This document shows, piece after piece, positions 43,030 to 52,369 of a stretch of 64,000 nucleotides of DNA. The stretch covers positions 1,116,001 through 1,180,000 of the forward strand of contig NZ_JACCBH010000001.1 in NCBI RefSeq assembly GCF_013409745.1, in the 5' to 3' direction. This stretch comes from Microbacterium pseudoresistens (GTDB taxonomy: Bacteria > Actinomycetota > Actinomycetes > Actinomycetales > Microbacteriaceae). A program made the translations under genes and the position numbers. The notes beneath the pieces are model-generated. The model saw nothing but the letters and a program-made list of their open reading frames with translations. It was not told the origin of the DNA and searched no databases. Each line of letters begins with the position of its first letter. The stretch's first letter is position 1.

Positions 43030-44004
43030 TCAGGCGGTGATGACCTCGGCGGACTCGGCTGCGGGCTTCTCGACGGATGTGTCCGCGATGTCGGCGAGGA
43101 AGTGCTCGGCATCCAGGGCCGCGACCGTGCCCGAACCGGCCGCCGTGATGGCCTGGCGGTAGGTGGGATCGATGACGTCGCCGGCCGCGAACACGCCGGG
43201 AACCGACGTGCGCGAGGACCGACCGTCGACCCAGATCGTGCCCTCGGGGGTCAGGTCGAGCTTGTCGTGCACGAGGTGCGTGCGCGGGTCGTTGCCGATC
43301 GCGACGAACAGACCCTCCAGCGGCAGCTCCGACACGGTGTCGTCGACCGTATTGCGCAGGCGCACGCCCGTGGTCTCGTTCTCGCCGAGAATCTCCTCGA
43401 CGACGCTGTTCCACACGAACTCGATCTTCTCGTTCGCGAACGCCCGCTCCTGCATGATCTTCGACGCCCGCAGGGCGTCCTTGCGGTGGATGACGTACAC
43501 CTTGCTCGCGAACCGCGTGAGGAACGTCGCCTCCTCCATCGCCGAGTCGCCGCCGCCGACGACCGCGATCGTCTTCTCGCGGAAGAAGAAGCCGTCGCAC
43601 GTCGCGCACCACGACACCCCGTGGCCGGACAGGCGCTCCTCGCCCTCCACGCCCAGCTTGCGGTAGGCGGAACCCGTCGCATAGATGACCGTGTGAGCCT
43701 CGTGCGTCGCGCCACTGCCCAGCGTCACCGACTTCACGGGACCGTCGAAATCCAGCGATGTCACGTCGTCGTACAGCACCTCGGTGCCGAACCTCTCGGC
43801 CTGCTCCTGGAACTTCGCCATCAGATCCGGGCCCTGGATGCCCTCCGGGAAGCCCGGATAGTTCTCCACCTCGGTCGTGTTCATCAGCTCACCGCCGACC
43901 TCGACGGAGCTCGCGATCAGCAGCGGCTGCAGGTTCGCCCGTGCCGCATAGATCGCCGCGGTGAACCCGGCGGGGCCGGAGCCGATGATGATGACCTGAC
44001 GCAT
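43030..44004 (-). CDS. trxB: Thioredoxin reductase
   Basis: A 324-residue low-molecular-weight thioredoxin reductase. It has the FAD site IIGSGPAGFTAAIYAARA, the redox pair in SWCATCDGFFFR, the NADPH site VVGGGDSAMEEATFL, and GVFAAGDVIDPTYRQAITAA. It passes NADPH electrons to thioredoxin. The trxB-trxA order downstream of murJ is conserved, but sigM, which lies between murJ and trxB in mycobacteria, is absent. GAGGAG precedes the ATG. Confidence 0.97.
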   Translation of the reverse strand: MRQVIIIGSGPAGFTAAIYAARANLQPLLIASSVEVGGELMNTTEVENYPGFPEGIQGPDLMAKFQEQAERFGTEVLYDDVTSLDFDGPVKSVTLGSGATHEAHTVIYATGSAYRKLGVEGEERLSGHGVSWCATCDGFFFREKTIAVVGGGDSAMEEATFLTRFASKVYVIHRKDALRASKIMQERAFANEKIEFVWNSVVEEILGENETTGVRLRNTVDDTVSELPLEGLFVAIGNDPRTHLVHDKLDLTPEGTIWVDGRSSRTSVPGVFAAGDVIDPTYRQAITAAGSGTVAALDAEHFLADIADTSVEKPAAESAEVITA

Positions 44005-44118
44005 TGCTTCTCCTCGCGTTCTACTGCCTCAACACATGGTAGCCGTGGGGCATTCCTGTGCGGCGTGGACGTCCACAGTGCTCGCTCTTCGGTGTGTGGT
44101 CGAGAGCGGGGGTGGGGC

Positions 44119-44208
44119 GGGTCGGGGGATGCCGGCTGCGCTCGCAGAGCGGGGCCCCGCCCGCTGCGCGGGCACCCCGATGCTCGCTCCGCCGGCATCC
44201 CCCGACCC
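44119..44208. repeat. Long inverted repeat between trxB and yigZ
   Basis: Perfect 18-bp arms, GGGTCGGGGGATGCCGGC at 44119-44136 and its complement at 44191-44208, enclose 54 nt. The loop holds further palindromes (GCGGGGCCCCGC at 44149-44160 and CCCGC...GCGGG). It lies just after the end of the murJ-yigZ run and can act as its terminator. Its size and layered symmetry also suit a dispersed REP-like element. A related string (AGCGGGGCCCC...CACCCCGATGC) occurs near 39932. Confidence 0.75.
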
Positions 44209-44261
44209 TGACGCCGAGCCTTTGGCCGGCGTAGGTGGGAGGAGAAGTGGCGAGGATGCTG

Positions 44262-44921
44262 TCAGGTGCGGGAGGAGGGGAGGATGCGGGTGGAGCCGGG
44301 CAGGGGAGTGAGCGACCCGGAAGACGCTGACGCCATGGCGGCCGTCAGCGCATCCGTGGTCTGCGCGGGAACCCAGAGGGTGAAGAGGGCCTCGGCCGCG
44401 TAGACGGGCGGGTCGAGGAGGGCGTCGTGGGCGGTGGCCCAGTCGCGCAGGATGTTCTCGATGCGGCCCGCCTCGGCGTGCGGAACGGATACCCGCATCT
44501 CGCGCAGGGCACGGCGGTGCACGATCACCGCCTCATCCAGCGCGTCGGACACGGCGGTGGAGTAGGCGCGCACGAGACCGCCCGCGCCGAGCTTCACCCC
44601 GCCGAAGTAGCGCGTCACCACGGCCACGACGTCGGTAAGCTCGCGGCGGCGCAGCACCTCGAGCATCGGCACGCCCGCGGTGCCCGAGGGCTCGCCGTCG
44701 TCGGACGAGCGGGCATGATCGCCGAGAACGCCGGTGATCATGGCCGAGCAGTGGTGCCGCGCATCCCAGAGCCGCTTCTTCTCCTGCGCGATCACGGCAT
44801 CGGCCTCGTCGACGGACGCGATCGGGGCGATGTGCGCGATGAATCGTGACTTGCGTTCGACGAGCTCGCGCGTCACCGCTGCGGCGATCGTGCTCGGATA
44901 CGAGCGCTCCCGCGCGCTCAC
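44262..44921 (-). CDS. yigZ: YigZ/IMPACT family protein
   Basis: A 219-residue member of the UPF0029/IMPACT family. It has ELVERKSRFIAHIAP, LWDARHHCSAMITG, the DDGEPSGTAGVPMLEVLRR signature and VTRYFGGVKLGAGGLVRAYS. The C-terminal part has a ferredoxin-like fold. Its role in bacteria is unclear, perhaps translation-related. The GTG at 44921 lies in the murJ stop (GTGA), so an upstream continuation of this frame through murJ is not real. Confidence 0.92.
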   Translation of the reverse strand: MSARERSYPSTIAAAVTRELVERKSRFIAHIAPIASVDEADAVIAQEKKRLWDARHHCSAMITGVLGDHARSSDDGEPSGTAGVPMLEVLRRRELTDVVAVVTRYFGGVKLGAGGLVRAYSTAVSDALDEAVIVHRRALREMRVSVPHAEAGRIENILRDWATAHDALLDPPVYAAEALFTLWVPAQTTDALTAAMASASSGSLTPLPGSTRILPSSRT

Positions 44922-46534
44922 CGTCCGGGAAGGAAGCGCGTGAGAAGCCCCTTCGCGGCGCCGAGCTCCGGGGTGCGGACGAGGGCGAGCACGCCAAGGT
45001 ACACGACGAGGGTGGCGACGCCGACGATCGCCGCACCGATCGCGCCCGACAGCTGGCTCTGCATCGTCCATCCGCTCGTGCCGCCCAGCAGCAGGAACAC
45101 CCCCCAGCCGGCTGCTGCGGCCGGCACCGCGCCGAACGCGAACCGCAGCAGACCGCCCAGCCAGTTCGCCGCGCTGACCGTGCCGAGGCGGCGGTGCAGC
45201 AGCCATGTCGCCACGATCGTCTGCACGGTGCTCGACAGCGACTGTCCGAGCGCGATCGTGGCCGCGAGCGCCTCGAGCGGGATGACCCCGGCATCCAGCA
45301 GACCCTTCGCGCCGAACGCGGTCGCGACGATCAGCACGCACTGGAAGATCGTGAAGAAGAACGGCGTGCGGGTGTCGCCGTAGGCGTAGAAGGTGCGCTG
45401 GATGATGAACAGCACCGCCAGCGGGATGAGCCCGACCAGGTATGCGAGCAGCACGAGCGCGGCCGGGGGGGCGTCGGTGCCGAGCACGACGAACACGCGG
45501 GATGCCGGGATGGCTGCGGCCACGACGGCCGCCGTCGCCCCCATGAGGAAGAAGCCGAGGATGCGGATGCTGCGGCCGATGTCGGTGCGCACGTCGTCGT
45601 CGCGCCCTGCTGCGGCATGCTCGCTGAGCTGGGTGAAGTACGGGGTGCCGATCGAGTGCACGATCACCGAGTAGGGGAGCATGAAGATGAGCCACGCGTT
45701 GAGCATCACGGTGATCGAGGGGGCGTCGCCCGAGGCATCCGAGGCCACGTTGTGCTGGATGATGCCGGCGGTGAGGCTTGCGAGCGCCATGAGCATCGTC
45801 CAGCCGGCGAGCTTTCCCACGGTGCCGAGGCCCACACCCCGCCAGCGGAAGTCGGGCCGCAGGGCGAGACCGGTGCGCGGCCAGAAGACGAGCAGGATGA
45901 GCGCCTGCGCGACGATGCCCAGCGTGGCCGTGGCGCCGAGCCAGGCGATGCGATCGGGCGTCCACTGCCCGACCTGCTCCAGCGGGCCGTGGAACATCGC
46001 GTTGATGAGGAGGAACCCTGCGATGGAGATCACATTGTTCGCCACCGGTGCCCAGGTGAAGGGTCCGAAGATGCGCCGGGCATTCAGCGTCTCGCCGACG
46101 AGCGCGTAGAGGCCGTAGAAGAAGATCTGCGGCAGGCACCAGTACGAGAAGGCGACGGCGAGCGCCTGCTGCTCGGCGGGACGGTGGCCCAGGGTCAGCC
46201 ATACGAGAGGACCGGCGGCGAGCATGGCGGCGGCCGTCGCGGCCAGCAGCACGACCGTGCCGAGGGTGAAGAACTTCGAGATGAAGGCGTTGCCGCCGTC
46301 CTTGTGCGCGGTGGCCTGCACGATCTGCGGCACGATCACGGCGGTGAGCACGCCGACCGAGATCAGCGAGAAGACGTCGTTGGGCAGCTGGTTGGCGATT
46401 CCGAAGGCGTCGGCGGCTTCTGAGGCATTGGCGCCGATGACGGCGACGAGCACGATGGTGCGCAGCAGACCCGTGATCCGCGAGACGAGGGTGCCGGCGG
46501 CGAGGAGCGCGCTGGCGCGGGCGAGACCGCTCAT
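44918..46534 (-). CDS. murJ: Lipid II flippase MurJ
   Basis: A 538-residue MATE-like protein with about 14 membrane helices. It starts ARASALLAAGTLVSRITGLL, with QLPNDVFSLISVGVL and PYSVIVHSIGTPYFTQLSEH. It moves the peptidoglycan precursor lipid II across the membrane. The large C-terminal pseudokinase tail of mycobacterial MviN is absent. It is coupled by ATGA to the DUF6049 gene and by GTGA to yigZ. Confidence 0.95.
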   Translation of the reverse strand: MSGLARASALLAAGTLVSRITGLLRTIVLVAVIGANASEAADAFGIANQLPNDVFSLISVGVLTAVIVPQIVQATAHKDGGNAFISKFFTLGTVVLLAATAAAMLAAGPLVWLTLGHRPAEQQALAVAFSYWCLPQIFFYGLYALVGETLNARRIFGPFTWAPVANNVISIAGFLLINAMFHGPLEQVGQWTPDRIAWLGATATLGIVAQALILLVFWPRTGLALRPDFRWRGVGLGTVGKLAGWTMLMALASLTAGIIQHNVASDASGDAPSITVMLNAWLIFMLPYSVIVHSIGTPYFTQLSEHAAAGRDDDVRTDIGRSIRILGFFLMGATAAVVAAAIPASRVFVVLGTDAPPAALVLLAYLVGLIPLAVLFIIQRTFYAYGDTRTPFFFTIFQCVLIVATAFGAKGLLDAGVIPLEALAATIALGQSLSSTVQTIVATWLLHRRLGTVSAANWLGGLLRFAFGAVPAAAAGWGVFLLLGGTSGWTMQSQLSGAIGAAIVGVATLVVYLGVLALVRTPELGAAKGLLTRFLPGR

Positions 46535-48738
46535 CCCGCGGCTCCGGGGCCCTGTTCCGTGGTGACTTCGCCGTCTATGCCGTTATCGGCATGTTCGGCA
46601 TCCTGCGCGTCGTCGTCGTCGGACGCGACCCGCCGCCGGCGCAGCACGGTGCGCAGAATCCCGCCGCCGATGAGCAGCACGGCCACCGCGCCGAGCACGT
46701 TGAGGCCGATGCCCTCCCATTCGGCGCGCACGGTGAGTCGGGCGACCTGCGGGCTGCCGATGGCGATGCCCGTCAGGCTTGTCAACCGCATCTCGAGATC
46801 GACCTCGCCGCTGGCGATGCGCGACTCGATCGGCACCTTCAGTTGCGTCGTGCCGCTGGGCTGGCCGTCGACGTCGGTCTCGCTCTGCACGTCGATGCGG
46901 GCGTCGCTCGGCTCGGCGTGCAGTCGTACGTGCACGGGGTAGGGGAGGTCGTTGCGCAGCCATACGGGCACGTCGACGTTCGCGCTGATGAGAATGGGGT
47001 TCGAGGGCTGCAGGCCCACGGCATCCAGCGTCGTCAGCGTCGTGTCGTGCATGTCTTGCAGCGCCGTCGCGAAGGCCTCGGGTGTGCGGTTCGCGCCGAC
47101 GGCGAGAAGGCGCAGCCCGCTGATGCGCTGGCGCACGGTGAGCTGGGCGGGATCGTCGAGGATGGTGGCGAACTCGCCGATGCGCTGCTCGTCTTGCAGC
47201 AGCCGGCCCACGGCCTCGGCGCGGTCGGCGGCGGATGCGCTGCTCACCTCGAGCGCGACGGGTTCGGCCGCGAGCGCCTCGGCGAGCGCGGCGGGCCGCG
47301 CGTCGCCGAACGCCGTGATCGCCGCTGACAGACCCGGGCCGCTGCGCGCCTCGTCGCGGTCGAGGCCCGCGAGCACGGGGCTGGCGGGGTCGGCGAACCA
47401 CAGCAGCGCCGCGGCCTCGGTGAGAGCCGATCCGCGCGGGGCCGGGTCGGCGGCTCCGGCGGCACGGCTCAGCGCGTCCGACACGGCCGCGTCGGTGACG
47501 AGCACGGGGGCGTCTCCCACCTCGCCGCGGCCCGACAGCGCCGCATCCCCGGCGCCGGAGGCGAACGATGTGGAGGGCAGGATCGTCACGGCCGGGCGGT
47601 CCGCCTCGCCGTTGTACGCGGCGAGGCGGGTGAGGTCGTCGGCCGAGACGTCGCCGCGCGGCCACAACATGCCCCACGTCGCCGCGCCCATGCGGGTGAG
47701 CTGCTCGACGGTGGGGAGGGCGACGTCCGACGGCGCCGTCGACGGGCTGGGGGCGGGCTGGTCGGCGTCGGCGGAGAAGTTCTGCGGGTTCAGCAGCGGG
47801 TCGAGGGTGTCGAGCCCGAGCGGGGTATCGAGCCCGGCGGATGCTTGCGCGGCGACATCGGCATCGGCGGCCTGCAGCGCGAACCGGTCGTTCGGCAGCG
47901 ATTCCAGCCGGTCGAGCCAGGCCGTCGCCTCACCGGGGGCCGTGGCGCCGAGGGCACGGATCGCGGCGGGGATGAGCGGGTCGAGGGCGAGCACGGCGCC
48001 CGTGCCGGTCACGGCGTCGAGCTGGGTGGTCAGGGCGCCCCGGGGGCCGGTGAGGGCGGTGAGCTCGTCGGCGGTGAGCAGCGGGCCGGCGGGGGTGGCC
48101 GTGATCGGCACGATCGTCGTCACCGCGGGACGGGATCCGCCGACCACGAGCACGCTCGACGCCGTGCTCGAGACCGCCGCGCCGCCGTTGTCGGCAGCAG
48201 CGGCGGTGTACGTCGCCCGCAGCGGGTACACACCGGGGGCGAGCTCGCCCACCTCGGCGGCGGGCACGAGGATGATGGCCGAAGAGGTGCTCTGGGGGGC
48301 GACGGCGTCGGCATCCGTGAGGCCGAGCGGCGCGAGCACGGGCGGGGCGACGTCGTGCGCGTCGCCGGCGTCGGCCGTATCCGCCTCGAGCCATGCGCGC
48401 ACGGCGGTCCGGTCGGCGAGCGCCGTGCGGCCCAGTTCGAGGCGCACGGTGCCGGCGGCGAGTTCCGTGGATCCGGTGTTGTCGATGGTGAGGGTGGAGC
48501 TCAGCGGCGAACCGCTCGCGTAGGCGCCCAGGGCGTCGGGGACGAGAGTCGTGGTCACGGCCTGGGCGGCAGCGGCCGGCGTGGGGGTGGGATCCGCGGC
48601 CGCCGAGACGGGCGAGGCGGCCGCGGGCAGCGCCGCACCGCCGAGCACTCCCGCCCCGACCGCGACGACGGCGAGCAGCGTGCGCGCGACGCGGCGCCGG
48701 CGTGCGCGCGTGCGCCGCGCGGGAGGGTTCGCTGTCAT
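46531..48738 (-). CDS. DUF6049 family secreted/membrane protein
   Basis: A 735-residue protein with a signal peptide (RRRVARTLLAVVAVGAGVLG then LPAAASPVSA). A large outer part follows, with repeated beta-rich and Ala-rich domains, including PISTIVPITATPAGPLLT-like sequence (VTTIVPITATPAGP). One C-terminal membrane helix (LNVLGAVAVLLIGGGILRTVL) and an acidic tail end the protein. DUF6049 proteins lie next to murJ throughout Actinobacteria and probably act with it in wall synthesis, though the role is not established. The murJ start overlaps its stop. Confidence 0.9.
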   Translation of the reverse strand: MTANPPARRTRARRRRVARTLLAVVAVGAGVLGGAALPAAASPVSAAADPTPTPAAAAQAVTTTLVPDALGAYASGSPLSSTLTIDNTGSTELAAGTVRLELGRTALADRTAVRAWLEADTADAGDAHDVAPPVLAPLGLTDADAVAPQSTSSAIILVPAAEVGELAPGVYPLRATYTAAAADNGGAAVSSTASSVLVVGGSRPAVTTIVPITATPAGPLLTADELTALTGPRGALTTQLDAVTGTGAVLALDPLIPAAIRALGATAPGEATAWLDRLESLPNDRFALQAADADVAAQASAGLDTPLGLDTLDPLLNPQNFSADADQPAPSPSTAPSDVALPTVEQLTRMGAATWGMLWPRGDVSADDLTRLAAYNGEADRPAVTILPSTSFASGAGDAALSGRGEVGDAPVLVTDAAVSDALSRAAGAADPAPRGSALTEAAALLWFADPASPVLAGLDRDEARSGPGLSAAITAFGDARPAALAEALAAEPVALEVSSASAADRAEAVGRLLQDEQRIGEFATILDDPAQLTVRQRISGLRLLAVGANRTPEAFATALQDMHDTTLTTLDAVGLQPSNPILISANVDVPVWLRNDLPYPVHVRLHAEPSDARIDVQSETDVDGQPSGTTQLKVPIESRIASGEVDLEMRLTSLTGIAIGSPQVARLTVRAEWEGIGLNVLGAVAVLLIGGGILRTVLRRRRVASDDDDAQDAEHADNGIDGEVTTEQGPGAAG

Positions 48739-48914
48739 GGGTTGTCGTCGGTGCCGTTCGTGGATCGGTGCCCTGGAGGGCGGGCGGCGGCCGCCGGGCG
48801 CGAAGGCGCGCGGATGCCGATCCCTGCGATTCTAGGCGTCGCACCCCCGGGAACCCTGGAGGCGTACGGGGGCCGGCCCGGGTGCGCGCGCCGGCCGTGC
48901 GCCCGCTCGCCGCG

Positions 48915-48920
48915 TAGAGT
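48915..48920 (+). promoter_or_regulatory. -10 hexamer of the methyltransferase gene (TAGAGT)
   Basis: TAGAGT ends 6 nt before GTG 48927, the leaderless arrangement. The 188-nt gap to the divergent DUF6049 gene shows nothing else that I recognise. Confidence 0.5.
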
Positions 48921-48926
48921 GTCGCC

Positions 48927-50459
48927 GTGCTCCGACACCTCATCCCCCGGCCCGACGCCGTGCGGGCGGCCGCCCTCGCCGCCGACCTCGACGCCGCCGA
49001 CCTGCGCTCCGACCCGCTGCGCGCCGCCTGGGGCGCCGAGGCCGACGACGCCCTTGCCCGCGGCATGCGCTCGCCGCTGCTGGCGGCGCTGGGCGAGCGC
49101 GACGACCCGCTCGCCGTGCTCGGGCGCTTCTTCGTGCTCGGGATGCCGCAGCCGGCCGACGCGGTCGCCGCAGCGCTGCCGCGCACGGGCATCGACGGGC
49201 TGGAGGCTCTCGGTCTCGCCTACCGCGATGGTGCGCAGGTCGTTCCGGCGGCGCTCGTGCGCCCGCAGTCGTTCGTCGATGTCGACGGCGTGGGCGAGTG
49301 GTGGATCGCAAGCGATCTCGACGAGACGGCCCTCGGCACCGCGCTGCCGGCCGACCACGTGCTCGGTGTCGGCGGTGCGACGCGCACGCTGGCGGGGCTG
49401 GTCATGCCCGCCGCCGTCGATCGGGCGCTCGATCTGGGCACCGGATGCGGCATCCAGGCCCTGCTGGTCGCCCGCCACGCGGGGCGCGTCGTGGCCACCG
49501 ATATCTCCGCCCGCGCGCTCGCGTACGCCGAGCTGAACGCCGAGCTGGCCGGCGTGCACAACATCGACTTCCGTCAGGGGAGCATGTTCGAGCCGGTGGC
49601 GGGGGAGTCGTTCGACCTCATCGTCTCCAACCCGCCATTCGTCATCACCCCTCGCGTCGAGGAGGTGACGGCGTACGAGTACCGTGACGGCGGTCTCATC
49701 GGCGATGCGCTGGTCGAGGAGTTCGTGCGGCGGGCGCCCGCCCACCTCAATCCGGGCGGCGCCGCGCAGCTGCTCGGCAACTGGGAGACGCGCGACGGTG
49801 TGCCCGGCCGCGACCGGCTGGAGTCGTGGATCGCCCCCGAGTTGGATGCGTGGGTCGTCGAGCGTGAGACGCTCAGCCCCCTGCGCTACGCGGAGCTGTG
49901 GATCCGCGACGGCGGCACCACGCCGCGCGAGGAGACGTTCGAACCGCTCCTCGATGCCTGGTGCGACGACTTCGCCGCGCGCGGGGTGACGGAGATCGGG
50001 TTCGGATACGTGCTGCTGCGCCGGCCTCCCGCCCCCGAATCCGGGGGAGCGTCCGAGAGGACGCCCGCGCCGCTGCGCCGCCTCGAACACGTCGAGCAGC
50101 CCGTGTCGAGCGCCGGGCGCGCCTTCGCCACGGGCCTGCGGGCGCACGATCTGCTCGCCGGCGGCATGCCCGAGCGGCTCGTCGTCGCGAGCGACGTCAC
50201 CGAGGCTCGGCACCACATGCCCGGGCAGGATGCGCCGAGCGTGATCGAGCTGCACCAGGGCGGCGGATTCGGGCGCACCGTCGCCGTGGATCCCGCGCTC
50301 GCCGGGTTCGTCGGGGCGTGCGACGGTGAGCTCACGGTCGCGCAGATCGTCGCGGCGCTGGCTGACCTGTTCGAGGTGCCGCTCGCCGACCTGTGGGCGG
50401 AGCTGGAGCCCCGCATCCGCGCCCTGATGATCGACGGCTTCCTTCTTCCGGCGTCGTGA
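48927..50459 (+). CDS. SAM-dependent methyltransferase, HemK-like
   Basis: A 510-residue protein. Residues about 1-150 form an N-terminal accessory domain. The Rossmann methyltransferase core has LDLGTGCGIQALLVARHAG and FDLIVSNPPFVITPRV; the NPPF motif indicates methylation of a planar nitrogen, as in HemK/PrmC or RlmG-type enzymes. The C-terminal 150 residues contain a winged-helix-like part. The substrate is unknown. GTG 48927 fits the leaderless pattern. It begins the segment that separates DUF6049 from pcnA. Confidence 0.88.
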   Translation: MLRHLIPRPDAVRAAALAADLDAADLRSDPLRAAWGAEADDALARGMRSPLLAALGERDDPLAVLGRFFVLGMPQPADAVAAALPRTGIDGLEALGLAYRDGAQVVPAALVRPQSFVDVDGVGEWWIASDLDETALGTALPADHVLGVGGATRTLAGLVMPAAVDRALDLGTGCGIQALLVARHAGRVVATDISARALAYAELNAELAGVHNIDFRQGSMFEPVAGESFDLIVSNPPFVITPRVEEVTAYEYRDGGLIGDALVEEFVRRAPAHLNPGGAAQLLGNWETRDGVPGRDRLESWIAPELDAWVVERETLSPLRYAELWIRDGGTTPREETFEPLLDAWCDDFAARGVTEIGFGYVLLRRPPAPESGGASERTPAPLRRLEHVEQPVSSAGRAFATGLRAHDLLAGGMPERLVVASDVTEARHHMPGQDAPSVIELHQGGGFGRTVAVDPALAGFVGACDGELTVAQIVAALADLFEVPLADLWAELEPRIRALMIDGFLLPAS

Positions 50460-50503
50460 ACACGGCGCCCGTGATCCCTCCCCGACTGGACGGCATATCC
50501 CCC

Positions 50504-50560
50504 AGTGCACGGGTTGTTTCCGTGAAGAAGCCGTGCACTCGGCGACAAGCCGCGCACTCG
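50504..50560 (-). repeat. Palindromic repeat copy A
   Basis: AGTGCACGGGTTGTTTC (from 50504) and GAAGAAGCCGTGCACT (to 50539) form a hairpin. The adjoining CGGCGACAAGCCGCGCACTCG (two overlapping halves) extends the element to 50560. The complement matches the sequence at 62447-62506 closely. No gene fits in the 172-nt gap from 50460 to 50631. Confidence 0.75.
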
Positions 50561-50631
50561 CGATGGATGCGGGTCGGGCTGGCGCGGGCATCCCGGGAAT
50601 GCGGGATCAGTTCCATGCGTTCGCATAGATC

Positions 50632-51684
50632 GTGAAGGCTTTCGGATTCCTCTCTTTCGGGCATTACGCGGATATGCCCGGCTCTGCCACTCGTACGGCG
50701 GGCGACATGCTGCGTCAGACGATCGAGATCGCGCAGGGCGCCGACGAGATCGGCGTCAACGGCGCGTACGTGCGGGTGCATCACTTCGCTCGCCAGTCCG
50801 CGTCTCCGATGCCGTTGCTGTCGGCGATGGCGGCGACGACGACGCGGATCGAGGTGGGTACGGGCGTCATCGACATGCGCTACGAGAACCCGCTGTACTT
50901 CGCCGAGGAGGCCGCCGCGCTCGATCTCATCGCCGACGGGCGGATCGCGCTGGGCATCAGCCGCGGTTCACCGGAGACCGCGCTGCGCGGCTACGAGGCC
51001 TTCGGGTACACCGGGTCGGAGGATCCGCGGGGAGCGGACCTCGCCCGCGACAAGTTCGATCTCTTCCTCGAAGCGATCAACGGCGCGGGCGTCGTGCAGG
51101 GCGATCCGCGTCAGGTGGGCGAGGGTCGGTATCTTGCCGTCGAGCCGCGGTCCGAGACGCTGCGCGATCACATCTGGTGGGGTTCGGGCTCGCGGGCGAC
51201 CGCCGAGGAGACCGGCCGCAAGGGGCTCAACCTCATGAGCTCCACGCTCGTGACGGAGGCCACCGGCCAGCCGTTCCACGAGCTGCAGCGCGAGCAGATC
51301 GACCTGTACCGCGCCGCGTACAAGGAGGCCGGCCACACGGGTGCCCCGCGGGTGTCGGTGAGCCGCAGCGTGTTCCCGCTCGTCACCGATCAGGACCGCG
51401 CGTACTTCGGCCTGCGTTCGGCGGAGAGCGGCGACCAGATCGGCGTGATCGACGGGCACCGCTCGACCTTCGGCAAGACCTATGCGGATGAGCCGGATGC
51501 GCTCATCGAGCAGTTGAAGAACGACGAGGCGGTCATGGCCGCCGACACCCTCATGATCACGATCCCCAACCAGCTGGGCCCGGAGTACAACCTGCACGTG
51601 TTGCAGGCGTTCGCCGAGCACGTCGCCCCCGCCCTCGGCTGGCGGCCGAACACGGAGGGCCCGGTCACCGGCGACCCCGTGTGA
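50632..51684 (+). CDS. LLM-class flavin-dependent oxidoreductase
   Basis: A 350-residue luciferase-like monooxygenase. It begins MKAFGFLSFGHYADMPGS with a TIM-barrel fold, VGTGVIDMRYENPLYFAEEA, DGRIALGISRGSPETALRGY and WGSGSRATAEETGRKGLNLM. Members use FMNH2 or F420 to oxidise small organic molecules. The substrate is unknown. GTG 50632 has no convincing Shine-Dalgarno, so the start is less certain. It is the first gene inside the repeat-bounded segment. Confidence 0.88.
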   Translation: MKAFGFLSFGHYADMPGSATRTAGDMLRQTIEIAQGADEIGVNGAYVRVHHFARQSASPMPLLSAMAATTTRIEVGTGVIDMRYENPLYFAEEAAALDLIADGRIALGISRGSPETALRGYEAFGYTGSEDPRGADLARDKFDLFLEAINGAGVVQGDPRQVGEGRYLAVEPRSETLRDHIWWGSGSRATAEETGRKGLNLMSSTLVTEATGQPFHELQREQIDLYRAAYKEAGHTGAPRVSVSRSVFPLVTDQDRAYFGLRSAESGDQIGVIDGHRSTFGKTYADEPDALIEQLKNDEAVMAADTLMITIPNQLGPEYNLHVLQAFAEHVAPALGWRPNTEGPVTGDPV

Positions 51685-51911
51685 TGCACCCTGTCGGGAG
51701 GACGACGCGGCCTCGGGACGAGCATTCTGCTCCACATCTCCTCCCGAACCGGAGTTCTCCTCCCGAAGTGGTGGCGCAGGACGAGGCGAAGCGCGAGTTC
51801 GACAAGGATCCCGATGAACTCCTCGTGCTCGCCATCGAGGTCGGGCACCGCCGCGACATCTATCGGTGAGCGCCGCGCCATCATCCTGCAGCCCCGAGAC
51901 GACTCCGGTCG
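51685..51911. other. Intergenic region with a long-loop inverted repeat
   Basis: CGGGAGGA (51695-51702) is mirrored by TCCTCCCG (51739-51746), and CTCCTCCCGAA recurs about 20 nt later. A terminator for the LLM gene is possible. A 62-codon plus-strand frame at 51681-51869 starts inside the LLM stop and ends ELLVLAIEVGHRRDIYR, but I cannot support it as a gene. Confidence 0.4.
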
Positions 51912-51917
51912 TAGGGT
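51912..51917 (+). promoter_or_regulatory. -10 hexamer of arr (TAGGGT)
   Basis: TAGGGT ends 6 nt before ATG 51924, so arr is probably transcribed alone and leaderless. Confidence 0.55.
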
Positions 51918-51923
51918 GAGACG

Positions 51924-52346
51924 ATGACCGAGGCGCTGGATGAGGGACCGTTCTTCCACGGCACGATCGCCGAGCTGCATCCGGGCGATCTCTTCGAGGC
52001 CGGACGGCCTTCGAACTACAAGCCCGAGGTCGTGATGAACCACATCTACTTCACCGCCCTCCGCGACGGCGCGGGACTGGCGGCCGAGGTGGCGGTGGAG
52101 CTCGCCGACGGGGCCGGCACGCCGCACGTCTACGAGGTGGAGCCGACGGGCCCGTTCGAGAACGATCCGAACGTGACCGACAAGAAGTTCCCCGGCAACC
52201 CCACCCGCTCGTTCCGCAGCAGCGCGCCGCTGCGCGTGATCCGCGAGGTGGACGACTGGACGCGCCTCACCCCCGAGGCGCTGCAGATGTGGCGCGAGCG
52301 CCTGGCGGGCATCCGCGCGAACCCGGACGCCGAGATCATCAACTGA
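51924..52346 (+). CDS. arr: Rifamycin ADP-ribosyltransferase Arr
   Basis: A 140-residue Arr, which uses NAD+ to ADP-ribosylate rifamycins and inactivates them. The whole family signature is present: GPFFHGTIAELHPGDLFEAG with the catalytic histidine (residue 12), NHIYFTALRDGAGLAAEVA with the tyrosine (42), and ENDPNVTDKKFPGNPTRSFR with the aspartates. Length matches Arr-ms and Arr-2. An intact protein predicts reduced rifampicin susceptibility. It is the only gene in the window with a direct, recognised antibiotic-inactivating function. Confidence 0.96.
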   Translation: MTEALDEGPFFHGTIAELHPGDLFEAGRPSNYKPEVVMNHIYFTALRDGAGLAAEVAVELADGAGTPHVYEVEPTGPFENDPNVTDKKFPGNPTRSFRSSAPLRVIREVDDWTRLTPEALQMWRERLAGIRANPDAEIIN

Positions 52347-52369
52347 TCGGACTTTCGCTGACCCCCGCG

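Noticed and set aside
44922..46202. N-terminal extension of the YigZ frame into murJ
   Set aside because: The extension is Arg/Ala/His-rich out-of-frame murJ sequence. The family begins at GTG 44921, which overlaps the murJ stop.
51681..51869. A 62-codon gene after the LLM oxidoreductase
   Set aside because: It has no ribosome site or promoter pattern of its own, starts within the LLM stop, and the sequence matches nothing I recognise.
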